A DNA stretch of 64,000 nt from Ulva prolifera (Eukaryota > Chlorophyta > Ulvophyceae > Ulvales > Ulvaceae). Below the pieces are notes generated by a model that ran no database searches, was not told the origin of the DNA, and saw only the letters and a program-made list of their open reading frames with translations. A program made the translations under genes and the position numbers. The stretch is taken from NCBI GenBank assembly GCA_023078555.1, contig CM041201.1:2549713-2613712 (forward strand), given 5' to 3'. Shown here one piece after another: positions 54,618 to 64,000 of the stretch (the stretch's first letter is position 1; the number at the start of each line of letters is the position of its first letter).

Positions 54618-57602
54618 ATGTTTTCTGCCTGCGCTTCTGCGTGTACCAAGGATGCAGGATTGGCAGCGAACAAGGCAGTCGGGAAAGCAGCAGGCTCCGC
54701 TGCGAAGGCAGTCATCCCCGTGCCCATCCTCAACGAGGTGGCTGGCTGGGCTGCCGAAGAATCAATCCAGTGGCTACTGGTGCAGGCGGCTGCCATTGTG
54801 GGCCACCCCAAGCAGTGCCGCAAGCTGCTTGACCTCCTGCGTGATCCTTGCCTACTCAAAGCTGTGCACGCCCTTGACCAGCTGACGGAACTCATCCAGT
54901 TTGCGGACCACAGGCGCGACTACCACGAGCTCTGCGACACTCTGCAACAGGCGGAGCTGCTTCTGCTGCAGCACTCGCACACTGCAGAAGGACCGCAAGT
55001 CGAGTCCAGGGCCTGGAGATGGTGGCACCGAGTCACGGATAGCAAGACTCCAAAGCAACTGCGCGTTTCACTGCAGCGATTCTGCCGGCTTGACATGAAA
55101 ATGCAGCTTTTCACCACATTGCAGGTGATGGCTTCCCCACCTGCCCCTCAAACAATCAGCAGGGCTGAGCGTTCCCCATCACTGCACTCATATCTAGGCC
55201 CAGACGGTGACCTCCCAGAGTATTCTGAGCCAGACTTGCCGACGCACATCTTCCAGCACAACGATGACCTTGTACCCCAAATCGATGAGCAGCTGTGGAG
55301 AACCCGCAACATCGGCATCGTCGGCCATGGCGGCATCGGCAAGACAACCGTCGCCCAAGCAGTGTATGAGCTGGCCAAGACACGATTTGATGCAGCAGTG
55401 TGGCTGACAGTAGGCGAGGATGCAGATGACGCAAAACTGCTGGAGCTCCTTGAATCAGCTTTTGCAAGATTGTTCCCTGACACAGCCATTCCATTTACAA
55501 GCGTAGACCAGGGTCGTCAAGCACTGGCACAATTGCTACATGGTGCAGAAGAGGGGCAGTCCCCGCAGACGGTGCTGCTGGTGCTTGATGATTTAAGGCC
55601 TGCCTCAGAAGGTCGAGCGTCGCAATTGTCGTCCTTGAACTTTGCGACACACCCCGACATGCGGGTGAGAGACAGCAGACTCATCGTGACAACGCGGTCC
55701 AGCGAGACACTTTCCTACCCTTCCCGCAGCTCTGCGGGTGGGACGGTTCCCATGCCCGAACTGCAAAGGTTCAGCCCACCACTCCTGGAGGTGGAGCCGT
55801 CGCAGCAGCTGTTCTACTACCACGCGTTTGGCGCATCAGATGCGGAATTGCCGGGCTTTCTGGCAGCTAGCGCAGATACGACCGAGCAAATGATTCAGAG
55901 CTGCGGCGGGAATCCGCTCGCTCTGAAGGTCCTCGGCAGCGCACTGAAGAGTTGCAGAACAGCAGAGCAGTGGGAGCAGCGCCTGGCAGCACAGCGTGAG
56001 CAGCAAGCGCAGGGCAAAGATGAGGCCACTGTGTCATGCGAGACAAGTGTTGCCGCCCTGCCGCCATCCCTGAAGGAGTGCTTCATTGAATTTGGCAGCT
56101 TACAAGGGGCCGCCCGGATGCACAAGGAGGCTCTGCTGCACCTGTTTGCAGCTCGCGCGCCCCTGCACACACCCGCCAGCGCGAGGGCAGCCGCCGCCAA
56201 GCTTGATCAACTCGTGAGCCGCAGCTTGATGGCCCAGGGTGTAGACGACCAGAAAGTACCAGTGTTCTACATGCATGACATCTTGCGGAGCATTGCACTG
56301 CGCCTTTCTGATCAGACGCAGACGCGCTCGTTCTGCGGCACGTTCCCCGACGAGGCCGCTGGTGGAGATACGGGTCCACGAGCAGGTCCACCAAAATCTA
56401 TGCAGGTGGACGTGTCACCTAACGAGCGTTCGTCATGTAGGCGAATGGTGCAGTTTATGTGGCTCCATGAGCCTGTGAGCAGGCAGCCTCCACATGATGG
56501 GTCGGCTTCAGATGGCTGCATTTTGCGGTGGCCCATGTTGAAGTTCCTGAAGCTGCAGCTGGGCACGTCTTGGGTCATCAAGTCACTTGAACTGCAGCTG
56601 CCATCCCTTCTGCATCTTGACCTCAGCGGATGCTTGTGGCTGCAGACGCTGCCCCGCGGCGTCACTGACTGCCACCAGCTGATGCACCTCAATCTGCATG
56701 CGTGTGAGCAGCTGCGAACGCTGCCAGAGGCAATCAGGAATCTTGGCCAGCTTGAGCACCTTGATCTCGGCGGCTGCGCTGCCCTGGACTCACTGCCGGA
56801 CGGCATCGGCGGCTGCACCCACCTTCAGCATCTCGACCTCAGAAACCTGAGCCAAGACTTCACGCTACCAGAGGGACTGAGCAAACTGACTCAGCTTGTG
56901 CACCTCAATTGTAAGCATTCAAAGCTGGTACTTTTGCCACATGGCATCAACCAGTGCAGAAAGCTAAAATACGTCAATTTTAGATGCCTTGATAAGCACG
57001 TTTTCGGACTGCCAGAGGCCATCAGCAGCTGGAGCGCTCTGCTGCAGCTTGACCTCAGTGGTAGAAAGATAGATCTGCTGCCAGACATCAGCGCCTGCAT
57101 CCACCTCAGGGATCTTGACCTGGGTAGATGCCTCGAGTTGCAGCAACTTTCAGAGGGCATTTCCGGCTGCAGGCAGCTGAAGCGCCTCAACCTGAGGGAG
57201 TGTTGGAGCTTAGACAACCTGCCGGAGGGCATCGGATCTTGTATCAATCTCACTTACCTCGACCTCGGCAAGTGCTGCAAGCTAGAGACTCTGCCAGAAG
57301 GCCTCAGCAGGTGCAGTGCGCTGAAGCACCTAGACCTCAGCGGGTGCTACAGAGTGCCGTCTCTGCCGCAGGGCATCAACAACTGGAAGCACCTGAAGCA
57401 CCTCGACCTGGGCTACTGTAGAGGTTTGCAAGGGCTATCGCTAGATGTCCGGATGTGTGAGTTTGTCAAGCTGCAGCACCTTGACAGGGGGTCAACCACT
57501 CCCGCTACATGGTGGGCCCACCTACGGCGCGCAAGATCGGCTGCGATTTTGGCCGCTTGGGGAAGACTTTGGCTATTGTCTATGTTAGATGGGGATTCGT
57601 AG
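54618..57602 (+). CDS. Second NB-ARC/LRR (NLR-type) receptor, 5' part, interrupted by a transposon
   Basis: Starts at ATG 54618 (MFSACASACTKD). The frame is open upstream to 54516, but that part has no similarity to NLR 1. The N-terminal helical region (GWAAEESIQWLL, KQCRKLLDLLRDP, VHALDQLTEL) matches NLR 1. NB-ARC has P-loop GHGGIGKT (236-243), kinase-2 VLLVLDDL (319-326), SRLIVTTRS, GLPL-type GGNPLALKVLGSAL (from 430) and a canonical MHD (552-554). About 12 LRRs follow. The gene-derived part ends at 57485. The last 38 codons (RGSTTPATWW...) are the inverted repeat of an inserted element and run to a stop at 57602. The rest of the LRR domain resumes at 58924 in frame. As it stands the product would be a truncated receptor, unless the insert is spliced out. 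Confidence 0.87.
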   Translation: MFSACASACTKDAGLAANKAVGKAAGSAAKAVIPVPILNEVAGWAAEESIQWLLVQAAAIVGHPKQCRKLLDLLRDPCLLKAVHALDQLTELIQFADHRRDYHELCDTLQQAELLLLQHSHTAEGPQVESRAWRWWHRVTDSKTPKQLRVSLQRFCRLDMKMQLFTTLQVMASPPAPQTISRAERSPSLHSYLGPDGDLPEYSEPDLPTHIFQHNDDLVPQIDEQLWRTRNIGIVGHGGIGKTTVAQAVYELAKTRFDAAVWLTVGEDADDAKLLELLESAFARLFPDTAIPFTSVDQGRQALAQLLHGAEEGQSPQTVLLVLDDLRPASEGRASQLSSLNFATHPDMRVRDSRLIVTTRSSETLSYPSRSSAGGTVPMPELQRFSPPLLEVEPSQQLFYYHAFGASDAELPGFLAASADTTEQMIQSCGGNPLALKVLGSALKSCRTAEQWEQRLAAQREQQAQGKDEATVSCETSVAALPPSLKECFIEFGSLQGAARMHKEALLHLFAARAPLHTPASARAAAAKLDQLVSRSLMAQGVDDQKVPVFYMHDILRSIALRLSDQTQTRSFCGTFPDEAAGGDTGPRAGPPKSMQVDVSPNERSSCRRMVQFMWLHEPVSRQPPHDGSASDGCILRWPMLKFLKLQLGTSWVIKSLELQLPSLLHLDLSGCLWLQTLPRGVTDCHQLMHLNLHACEQLRTLPEAIRNLGQLEHLDLGGCAALDSLPDGIGGCTHLQHLDLRNLSQDFTLPEGLSKLTQLVHLNCKHSKLVLLPHGINQCRKLKYVNFRCLDKHVFGLPEAISSWSALLQLDLSGRKIDLLPDISACIHLRDLDLGRCLELQQLSEGISGCRQLKRLNLRECWSLDNLPEGIGSCINLTYLDLGKCCKLETLPEGLSRCSALKHLDLSGCYRVPSLPQGINNWKHLKHLDLGYCRGLQGLSLDVRMCEFVKLQHLDRGSTTPATWWAHLRRARSAAILAAWGRLWLLSMLDGDS

Positions 57603-58915
57603 TGTGTCATCTCACTCGGGTGGGGAAAATGGCCCATAATCGTCCATATGGCTCGTCTGGTTGGGGAAAATCGGCCTTTCGCGACGCTGGCTCCCCAACC
57701 GGCCCAGACGCTCAGTCGCCTCCCCAAACCTCCCCAAACATTCGCAGGCGTCCCCAAACGCCTTTAAAATGAGCTCTTTAAAGCTCTTGTTGGTGATCGC
57801 AAGGCTGTATGTGCATTTTTTTCGTTGGTGAGGCTTCATGAAGCTGTATACTGCTGAGTTTCCTGGAGGCTGGCCACTAGTGACGCACGCTATGCAATTT
57901 GAGTCGTATTAATCCCTCTAATAATGCTGGATAGGTCCGAATCTCTGGATATCCGGACAGGGCGTCCTACCTGCGATCTGTGTGTAGCATGGGATAGTGG
58001 CTCAAACTGAATTATACACGAGATATCAAAGCTTCACTGCCTGATCCTGATTGATCGTCACTCTCGTAGAACTTTTGATATCGGCATGGGGCGCATGAGT
58101 ATCTTGATTCCTGTGACAGGCCTGACAGGCCCTTGTGATGGAGCATGATCCGGAGCTTTGCAGTCCACCTGCTAGGTGTGTACTTCTCAACGAAGACGTC
58201 AGCGTAGGTATGCTTAGGTCATCTTTTGCGTAGTGTCACTGGAGACGTGTTGAGTTACTCTGGCCTGCTGTGATCATGCCTCGCCATTGTACACTAATGA
58301 ATCATTTCAATAGAGCGGTGGATGCTGGATACACGGTGGATACATCATTGATGCGCATTTGCGGTATCATTAGAGTGACATGCTGTGAAATAAGGTGTAG
58401 ATGTGACGGTGCATTACAAAACATGGGCATTCCCCATTGCACATAAAATTGAGGCAGGGTCCTTCAACACGCAATATTCAACACGCAATATTCAACACGC
58501 AATATGCTGCCAATCAATGCTGACATGTCGCCTGACCAGTGCGTGAGCGCCCCGCCATGTCGGCCCGATCAGCTAGCGCGCCGTTGAATAGTGCCTCACT
58601 TGCCGAACGCTACCCACAAATGTGACAGAAGCAATATGTCATAACCCGGTGAGTATCATAGCATATTTTGAGTGTGCTACGTGTTCTCGATGCAATGGCA
58701 CACGTTTGGGCATGAACGACCCTCGTTTGGGGAAAAGCGCGGAAATTCGAAAAACCCGGGTTTGCGATGGGGAGACTCCCCAACAGCGAGATGATACACT
58801 ACGAATGCCCATTCAACATAGACAACAGCCAAAGTCTTCCCCAAGCGGCCAAAATCGCAGCCGATCTTGCGCGCCGTAGGTGGGCCCACCATGTAGAGGG
58901 AGTGGTTGACCCCCT
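57486..58915. mobile_element. hAT-like non-autonomous transposon, 1,430 bp, inside NLR 2
   Basis: Perfect 8-bp target duplications accttgac lie at 57478-57485 and 58916-58923. The termini are agggggtcaaccactccc on the left and its complement on the right. The inverted repeat extends for about 130 bp (through catggtgggcccacctacgg and gcgcaagatcggctgcgatt) with few differences. The interior has several tccccaaa/ttggggaaa motifs and a 14-bp triplicate, but no transposase frame. An 8-bp duplication and an (A)GGGG terminus fit hAT elements. Near-identical ends suggest a recent insertion. Confidence 0.92.
58463..58504. repeat. 14-bp triplicate inside the hAT-like element
   Basis: Three copies of a unit reading ttcaacacgcaata in a row, in the interior of the transposon. 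Confidence 0.9.
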
Positions 58916-58923
58916 ACCTTGAC

Positions 58924-59385
58924 CTCAGCGGGTGTGACGGGCTGGAACAGCTGCCTGTGCCTGCCACGGGCTTTAGCCAATTCAAGCTGCGGAACCTCTG
59001 CCTCAGCAATTGCCGACGTCTCATGCACCTGCCAGACCGGCTGAGTGAGTGCAGCCAGCTTGCGAACCTTGAGCTCAATGGGTGCGAACGTCTGGCACAG
59101 CTGCCAGATGGCATCGGTCGCTGCAGCCAGCTCAAGCACCTCAAACTTAGTGGCTGCATGAAACTTGAGAAGCTGCCGCAGAGCATTTCCAGTTGCAGTC
59201 AGCTCAAGCAGCTTGACCTCAGCAATTGCCAGAGTATGGCTTGCTTGCCCATGGGCATCACTTCCTGCAGCAAGCTGAGTATTGTCAATATCAGAGGTTG
59301 TGGCGTGTCCGCACAGCCGCGAGACGATCCAGAAGTCAGTGCCTTCCGAGAGATGCCACGTTCACGGCTCTACCTCATAGAGTGA
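58924..59385 (+). pseudogene. 3' part of NLR 2, separated by the transposon
   Basis: Encodes LSGCDGLEQLP, NLCLSNCRRLMHLP, LELNGCERLAQLPDGIG, LKLSGCMKLEKLPQ and LDLSNCQSMACLP, then a non-LRR tail ending SRLYLIE. Leaving out the element and one target duplication joins QHLD at 57485 to LSGCDG at 58924 in the same frame, giving a continuous LRR. The uninterrupted gene would encode about 1,109 aa with about 18 LRRs. In its present state this part has no start of its own. Confidence 0.88.
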
Positions 59386-60329
59386 TGCAGTCATTGATCA
59401 TGGCAAAAGCTTGGCGCACAGTATGCGCTATCGAGTGCCGATCGCGGATCATGTGGCACATGTGCCGATGCCAGTGGCCTTTCATATGCATGTGACCGCC
59501 GACTGGTACGAACATACCGCAATTGAGTAATGTAGACCAACACGTGCTGATCACTGTGCTTTTGGCCTTGCGGCAGGTTCCTACAATGCCTGTGGAGCTT
59601 GGCATCCATCTGAAGTGCCTCCGCAACCGGCTCAGGTGGTAGATGTTGCATTGGTGTTTGCAGGTCGTTTGAGTGTGGGTGTATTGCATGCTCCGTGTGA
59701 AGACAGTCCTTGACATGGTGGTGCTACAAGGCGACGCTGCATCCAATCGGACATGGTGAATGGTCCCTAGACCACAGTATGTTGTGGATCTGTGTTGAGC
59801 AGCGTAGTACTACTGCTTGCTGCCGTTCACGATTGGAAGCGGGGGTGCGATCCATCTTCCAATCCGCGGCATCTTTCAAGCCTCGGGCTGTGATGGCTGC
59901 AATCCTTGGGACTGCGGCCGGCATGATCCATGTATCCCCTGTGCATCCTGTGCATGGCTCTGCAGCTTAGCCTCTTTGCATGCCCGAGGCGTCCCACGGC
60001 GTTTCTTGCCCAAAGTCGCTGTCGAATTGAATTAATTGCAGTGTTCCATAGGCCTGTGCAGGCGCATTGGAGGCTGGCACACTCTACTATGTGTCTCTAC
60101 TTCAGCATCTGCCTGAAGCACACTGCAGGGATTAGTGTGAACGTCAAGCAGTCAGGAGGGTGGCCATGCGGGACTCGGCCGTGCACGCACCTTCAGCTGT
60201 GAAGATGATATGCAAGCCCTCCACATGTACAGTGAGCATTGATGTCCCTGTCCCTGAGCACGTGTTCAGTTTTGGGCAGGGCGATACCCGGTACGATGGC
60301 GCTGGCTTCTACCCGTGACAGCCAGGTGC
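59386..60329. other. No gene recognised
   Basis: About 0.9 kb after NLR 2 with short frames. It has no counterpart in the shorter space after NLR 1 (27680-27770), so it was gained here or lost there. Confidence 0.4.
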
Positions 60330-62155
60330 GATGCGTCAACTTCGGCAGTTCCCGGCCTGGCTGCTTGTTTGGAGGCTGATTCTGCCGCCTGTGCCTGGTG
60401 AATCATCATGGGCAAGGCTGCCGTTGTGCTGGTTGCGACTTCAAGTTGTGCCCGCCTGTTTCTTACCAAGGCCTAGGGCGGAATGAGGGCGGGGGCAGGT
60501 ACAGACGTTGTGCCTGCCTCCTCGCTCAGGCCTATTGCGCTAGGTGCTGCAGTCTCTCATGAGGCTGTTGTGCTGTATGTCAGAGAGTTCACTCTGACAT
60601 ACATGTTAGAGAGTGTATGTGCACTCCATGTCAGAGAGTGTACTATATAGTATGTGCACTCTCTGACATACAGCACAACAGCCTGGCATGTGCCAGCACT
60701 TGCTGCCCCCAGCATTTCACTCTGCGCTTCTGTCACATTCATGCGTTTGCGGCAGGGAGGCCTTTTGCTCGGCTCCGATGTGTGCACCACCCCACCAACT
60801 GCAGCAGTGTCAATATTAATGCAGGCCGCAGGCATTTGACGGGAAGGTGTGTGGAGGCATGCCGAAGTGGAGGTGACTCAGTGTTGGGTTGCTGACGATG
60901 ATGGAGATGTCGCAGAGTCACATGCACGGCCGCCAATTAACATCGCGGCGGTGTTGTCGGCGACGGGGCTGAGTTTGCAGTGCAGTGAATGGTCACGCCG
61001 GGTGTCAGTGTAAGGCATGGCCCCTGCAGGCCTGCATGTTTTCGTCATCTTCCCGCCACTGCTTGGATCCTTGCACTGAGGCAAGGATGCATGCATGGTG
61101 CTGCTGCGTCCATCAGAGCTTCCTCTGTGTATTAACAGATCTCCTTGTCATGCTGACCAATAATAATACCACTAGTAATACCACTAATGATAGTAAATCA
61201 GCTATAGTGTTGCGACATTGTTACGTTGTACTTGACCATGTGTCTGAAATTCGAGGTACTGCAGAGAAAAACATCCGCAGTGCCTGGTTCTTCTGGAGAG
61301 TGGCACCCTCTGCATCCATTTGTCTTGCATTTTGTCTGCTGCACCTGAGGTGTAGCTGTTGCAACAGCTACAGCTCATGAGCTTGGTCATTCCACACATG
61401 GCACTGCCGAAGCCCTGCATGTTCCTGATTGCAAGAATTGGCAATCACGCAACAGTATCCCACTGTGTCTTGCTGCCAGCCGCTTTGAAGAGAGTGAGGC
61501 TCCTGCCGTTGAGCCATGCATCCGAAGCACTCGCACACCACATCACCATGACTGAATGTGCCAGGTAATACCGCAGCCACGGGATGGCGCAAAAGCTTCA
61601 GGTGTGAAATAATAAGCATATTCATCCAGTGACTACGCCGGAATTCAGCCAGATAGGGCGGGGGAAGCATAATAGAGGCTGCCCTGCTACGAGCATGGCA
61701 GCACCTTCTCTGGGACCCAGAAGAAAGAGCATGGGAACAAGTCGAAAGGTCGCCTGATCTTGATCTAGTTTTTATTCCCATGCACGTGAACATGGTGCCG
61801 ACAGGCAAAACACCAGCGCACATCAAAGCAGAGGAAGGGGGAAGAAAACATAAAAGATCCTGGGGCCGGCCACTCACGGGATCCGCAGGCACGCACTCAT
61901 CACTCCACACAACAGCACTGCCTTTATGAGAAACTAAGCACGAGGCTGCGGGTCAGGCCAGTCTGATGTTTGGCATGACTTGTGCGATCAGTACAAACTT
62001 GCAGCGTCGCCTCAGAGAACAGCTCCCACTCAGTAGCTGCATACGTCTAGGCTCGACCAATCACCGCAATCAGCTACACCCGGCAGGGCCTATGATTGAC
62101 TCATCAAGTCAATCCAACTGCAATCTATACCGTAGGCCTGCAACGCAGGCGAGAT
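60330..62155. repeat. 3' flank of NLR 2, duplicated at 27.8-29.4 kb
   Basis: Colinear with 27770-29420 (shared anchors listed there), at roughly 65-80% identity by eye with indels. Similarity ends sharply after cctgcaacgcaggcgaga in both. One visible difference is the foldback at 60563-60683, which is absent from the other copy. Confidence 0.75.
60563..60683. repeat. Foldback: perfect 26-bp arms, 69-base loop
   Basis: ggctgttgtgctgtatgtca then gagagt (60563-60588) is exactly complementary to 60658-60683. The loop has further small inverted pieces (cagagagt, actctctgac, actatatagt). The related flank after NLR 1 (27944-27985) has one gaggctgtcgtgctgtgtgc and no second arm. Confidence 0.9.
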
Positions 62156-62979
62156 CTAGATGCGGCCTTCGTCATCTTCAACGCCGGCTGTTGCTGGGAT
62201 GGGACACCTCATATTGCGTGCACAGTCCGCATTGGAAATACTTGGGTGATTTTGAATTGCTGGGTGACGAAAGAGGCTGCGTCTCCCGAGGGCCTGGATG
62301 GACCACTTTGCAACAACCGCTGCTGCAGCCCCTCGAATGCGGCGCGCTTTGATAGTTCGTGATATTGACTTGTCCATGTTACAGTGACAAGCCCCATGAG
62401 ACAGTTCTGGTCTGATCAGTATGTATAATATGTGATCGAGACTCTCGTTCACTGTTAAGTCTCATGCATGTCTCTCACGATTCATAGCCGACTAGATCAA
62501 GCCTACGGTCGTGCTGCGATATGCTTCGCAGCGATTGCCTGACGTTGGGGCCAAAGCAGTGGATTGAACAGAGGTGCTGTAATCTTACATAAGCCACGCT
62601 GCAGCCAGCTAGCGCATGAGCAGCATGCTAAAAGCTGCCCCACCGCAAGCAAGGCCGAGACTACACTGGAAACCTAGGCGGAACTATCAAATTAGTATTA
62701 TTATTATTATTACACACAGGTGATCTACACCCACCCTCAACTATTCACCGCTATCGCCACATGCACACTCTATCGCACTCTGTAAGTGTATTACTGTGCT
62801 GCCCACTGCAGGCCGTACTGTACTGTGCGATAGTGTCCATGTATGCCACAGGGCAGGGAGACATGTCTTCCGGACGCCCGGCGCATGGGGCCACATCATT
62901 TGCCCCATGCAGGGGAACATCGGGCTACACCAACACCGCCACACTGGCAGACGCTCTGCGTGTGCACAGGCCCCGCCGA
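62156..62979. other. No gene recognised
   Basis: Short frames only. There is an (ATT)n-like run near 62693-62711. The region could hold a downstream exon of the minus-strand gene beginning at 63828, but no splice pair was identified with confidence. Confidence 0.4.
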
Positions 62980-63828
62980 TCAGCGCCCAATCCTGCGGCG
63001 CGCAGCGGCCGCGGCCCGGAAGCTCCCGGCAAACGCCGCGAGCGCGATGCCCCAACGCAGCAGTGGCAGGCGCCACCACCACCGCCGGCGGCGGCGGCGG
63101 CCGCCGCGCGCCTCCCCTCGGCCCTCCAGCTCGCCCCAGCCCTCCCTGCCAGCGACATGCCTAAACACAAAGGGTTCCTGTGCCCGGGTGTCCACCGGTG
63201 CCGGCGGCACGCCAGGGTTCTCCCTGACGCCCCCGACACCAGACTCGCTGTCCTCGTCGTGGTCACACGTACCCCGGCGCCCCCCCCAATCTGCCAGACT
63301 CACATCTGTCGCGCGCCGCGGCGGAGCGTACCGCGGCTCACAGAACGTAAACTGCTCCTGCGCCGGCCCCGCCGCAGCTGACGCCAGGCCCCGCAGCGCC
63401 CCGCCCAAGCACCGCGCCTCCTCCTCCGCCTCCCCTCTCTCCTCCATGCACGGATCGGCGGCCCAGCACGCCACGCTGTCCACCGTCGAGCGGCCACAGG
63501 CGGACCCTGCAGAGGCGGAGCCGCTGCGGCGGTGCAGGGCGGAGCGGGGCTCCCTGCGTGGTGGGGGCGGGAGGCCGCCGGGGTGCGCGGCCACCCCGGC
63601 TCCGGCGTCCGCGTCATGCCCGCATGCCGCGTCAGGGACCAGCTTGAACGTCACCCCAGCAGAGGCCACGCCGAGGGCCTTCTGGGCAGCTCCGGGCGTC
63701 GATGGTGGCGCCGCAGTGCATGGTGGCGGCGGCCGCGTGTGGCGCGCGCTGTGCCAGGCCAGAGCTGCGACGGCGGGCTTGTCGGGAGTGCATGGCGTGT
63801 GGAGTGCTGCGCTGGCCGCCGCCTGCAT
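62980..63828 (-). CDS. Probable coding exon, unknown function
   Basis: A 282-codon minus-strand frame from ATG 63828 to a stop at 62980. Third positions are strongly G/C and the translation is balanced (GVTFKLVPDAACGH, PAQEQFTFCEPRYAPP, CDHDEDSESG, PVDTRAQEPFVFRHV), unlike the Arg/Pro-rich plus-strand frame over the same bases. I do not recognise a domain. An acidic stretch (EERGEAEEEA, DHDEDSE) and an Arg/Trp-rich end (GGRRRRRRWWWRLP) are visible. The Arg-rich end may be read-through into an intron, so the true exon may stop earlier. Pieces similar to PRSALHR...STVDSVACWAA occur within the composite segments at 32.7 and 50.7 kb, showing this sequence has been copied elsewhere. Confidence 0.45.
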   Translation of the reverse strand: MQAAASAALHTPCTPDKPAVAALAWHSARHTRPPPPCTAAPPSTPGAAQKALGVASAGVTFKLVPDAACGHDADAGAGVAAHPGGLPPPPRREPRSALHRRSGSASAGSACGRSTVDSVACWAADPCMEERGEAEEEARCLGGALRGLASAAAGPAQEQFTFCEPRYAPPRRATDVSLADWGGRRGTCDHDEDSESGVGGVRENPGVPPAPVDTRAQEPFVFRHVAGREGWGELEGRGEARGGRRRRRRWWWRLPLLRWGIALAAFAGSFRAAAAARRRIGR

Positions 63829-64000
63829 GCGTTGCCGGGGTCATGCATGTGGGTGCAACAGCCACAGGCTGCGGCGGATGAGGGCCGCTGGGCGCAGCCA
63901 GAGTGTGAGTTCTTGAGGGCGCACCCCGCCGATCGCATCACACACGCGCACAGCATTGGGACACGGTGTTGAAGGAGGCTCGCAGATGTGCCTGGTTTAC
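63829..64000. other. Window edge, nothing recognised
   Basis: Short stretch upstream of the minus-strand exon. It could contain its promoter or an upstream exon beyond the window. Confidence 0.3.

Noticed and set aside
62843-63916. Plus-strand 357-codon frame
   Set aside because: Its Arg/Pro/Ser-rich composition is typical of antisense GC-rich DNA. The minus-strand frame has better third-position bias and composition.

Overview
The window is nuclear DNA of a eukaryote, most likely a GC-rich green microalga. The evidence is GT-AG introns ending in ctgcag, strong G/C preference at third codon positions, plant-type NB-ARC/LRR receptors, a hydroxyproline-rich-type protein with PPPPPES/PPPPPPP blocks, frequent GCATGC strings, and LINEs of the type with a C-terminal restriction-like endonuclease. 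The lineage is inferred from gene content only. No bacterial operons, rRNA, convincing tRNA or CRISPR were seen.

Layout. 0.8-4.8 kb: a five-exon 2-oxoglutarate/Fe(II) oxygenase gene (+) with a MITE in intron 3. 6.2-9.3 kb: a proline-rich, Cys-tailed protein (+) built on a 102-bp minisatellite, joined upstream to a LINE fragment, with an inverted pseudogene of its C-terminal domain at 6.2-6.5 kb. 10.9-12.5 kb: rearranged LINE-1 remnants surrounding about 970 bp of (CA)n. 13-20.3 kb: dispersed and tandem repeats, including a roughly 2-kb duplication with SINE-like insertions and a decayed reverse transcriptase. 20.3-27.7 kb: a giant NLR gene (about 2,444 aa, about 74 LRRs). 27.8-30.8 kb: a flank duplicated at 60.3-62.2 kb, then a decayed LRR/NLR fragment. 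31-34 kb: SINE-like copies and a composite repeat shared with 50.7-52.0 kb. 34.1-37.8 kb: a frameshifted LINE (-). 38.5-42.8 kb: a LINE with an intact ORF (+), flanked on both sides by (TA)n. 42.8-45.5 kb: a higher-order satellite. 45.6-46.6 kb: a fragment of a third LINE. 46.6-54.6 kb: mostly unrecognised sequence plus repeats. 54.6-59.4 kb: a second NLR whose LRR domain is split by a 1,430-bp hAT-like element with perfect 8-bp target duplications. 63.0-63.8 kb: a probable coding exon (-) of unknown function.

How it fits together. This looks like a fast-evolving receptor locus embedded in repeats: two NLR paralogues, one NLR-like pseudogene, and duplicated 3' flanks. The giant NLR has grown by recent duplication of 504-bp (7-LRR) and 288-bp (4-LRR) blocks. 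The second NLR has been interrupted by a transposon. Both NLRs share an N-terminal helical region ahead of NB-ARC, which I regard as the best candidate for an undescribed algal immune-receptor architecture. The LINEs explain many of the other repeats (fragments, 3' tails, microsatellite junctions).
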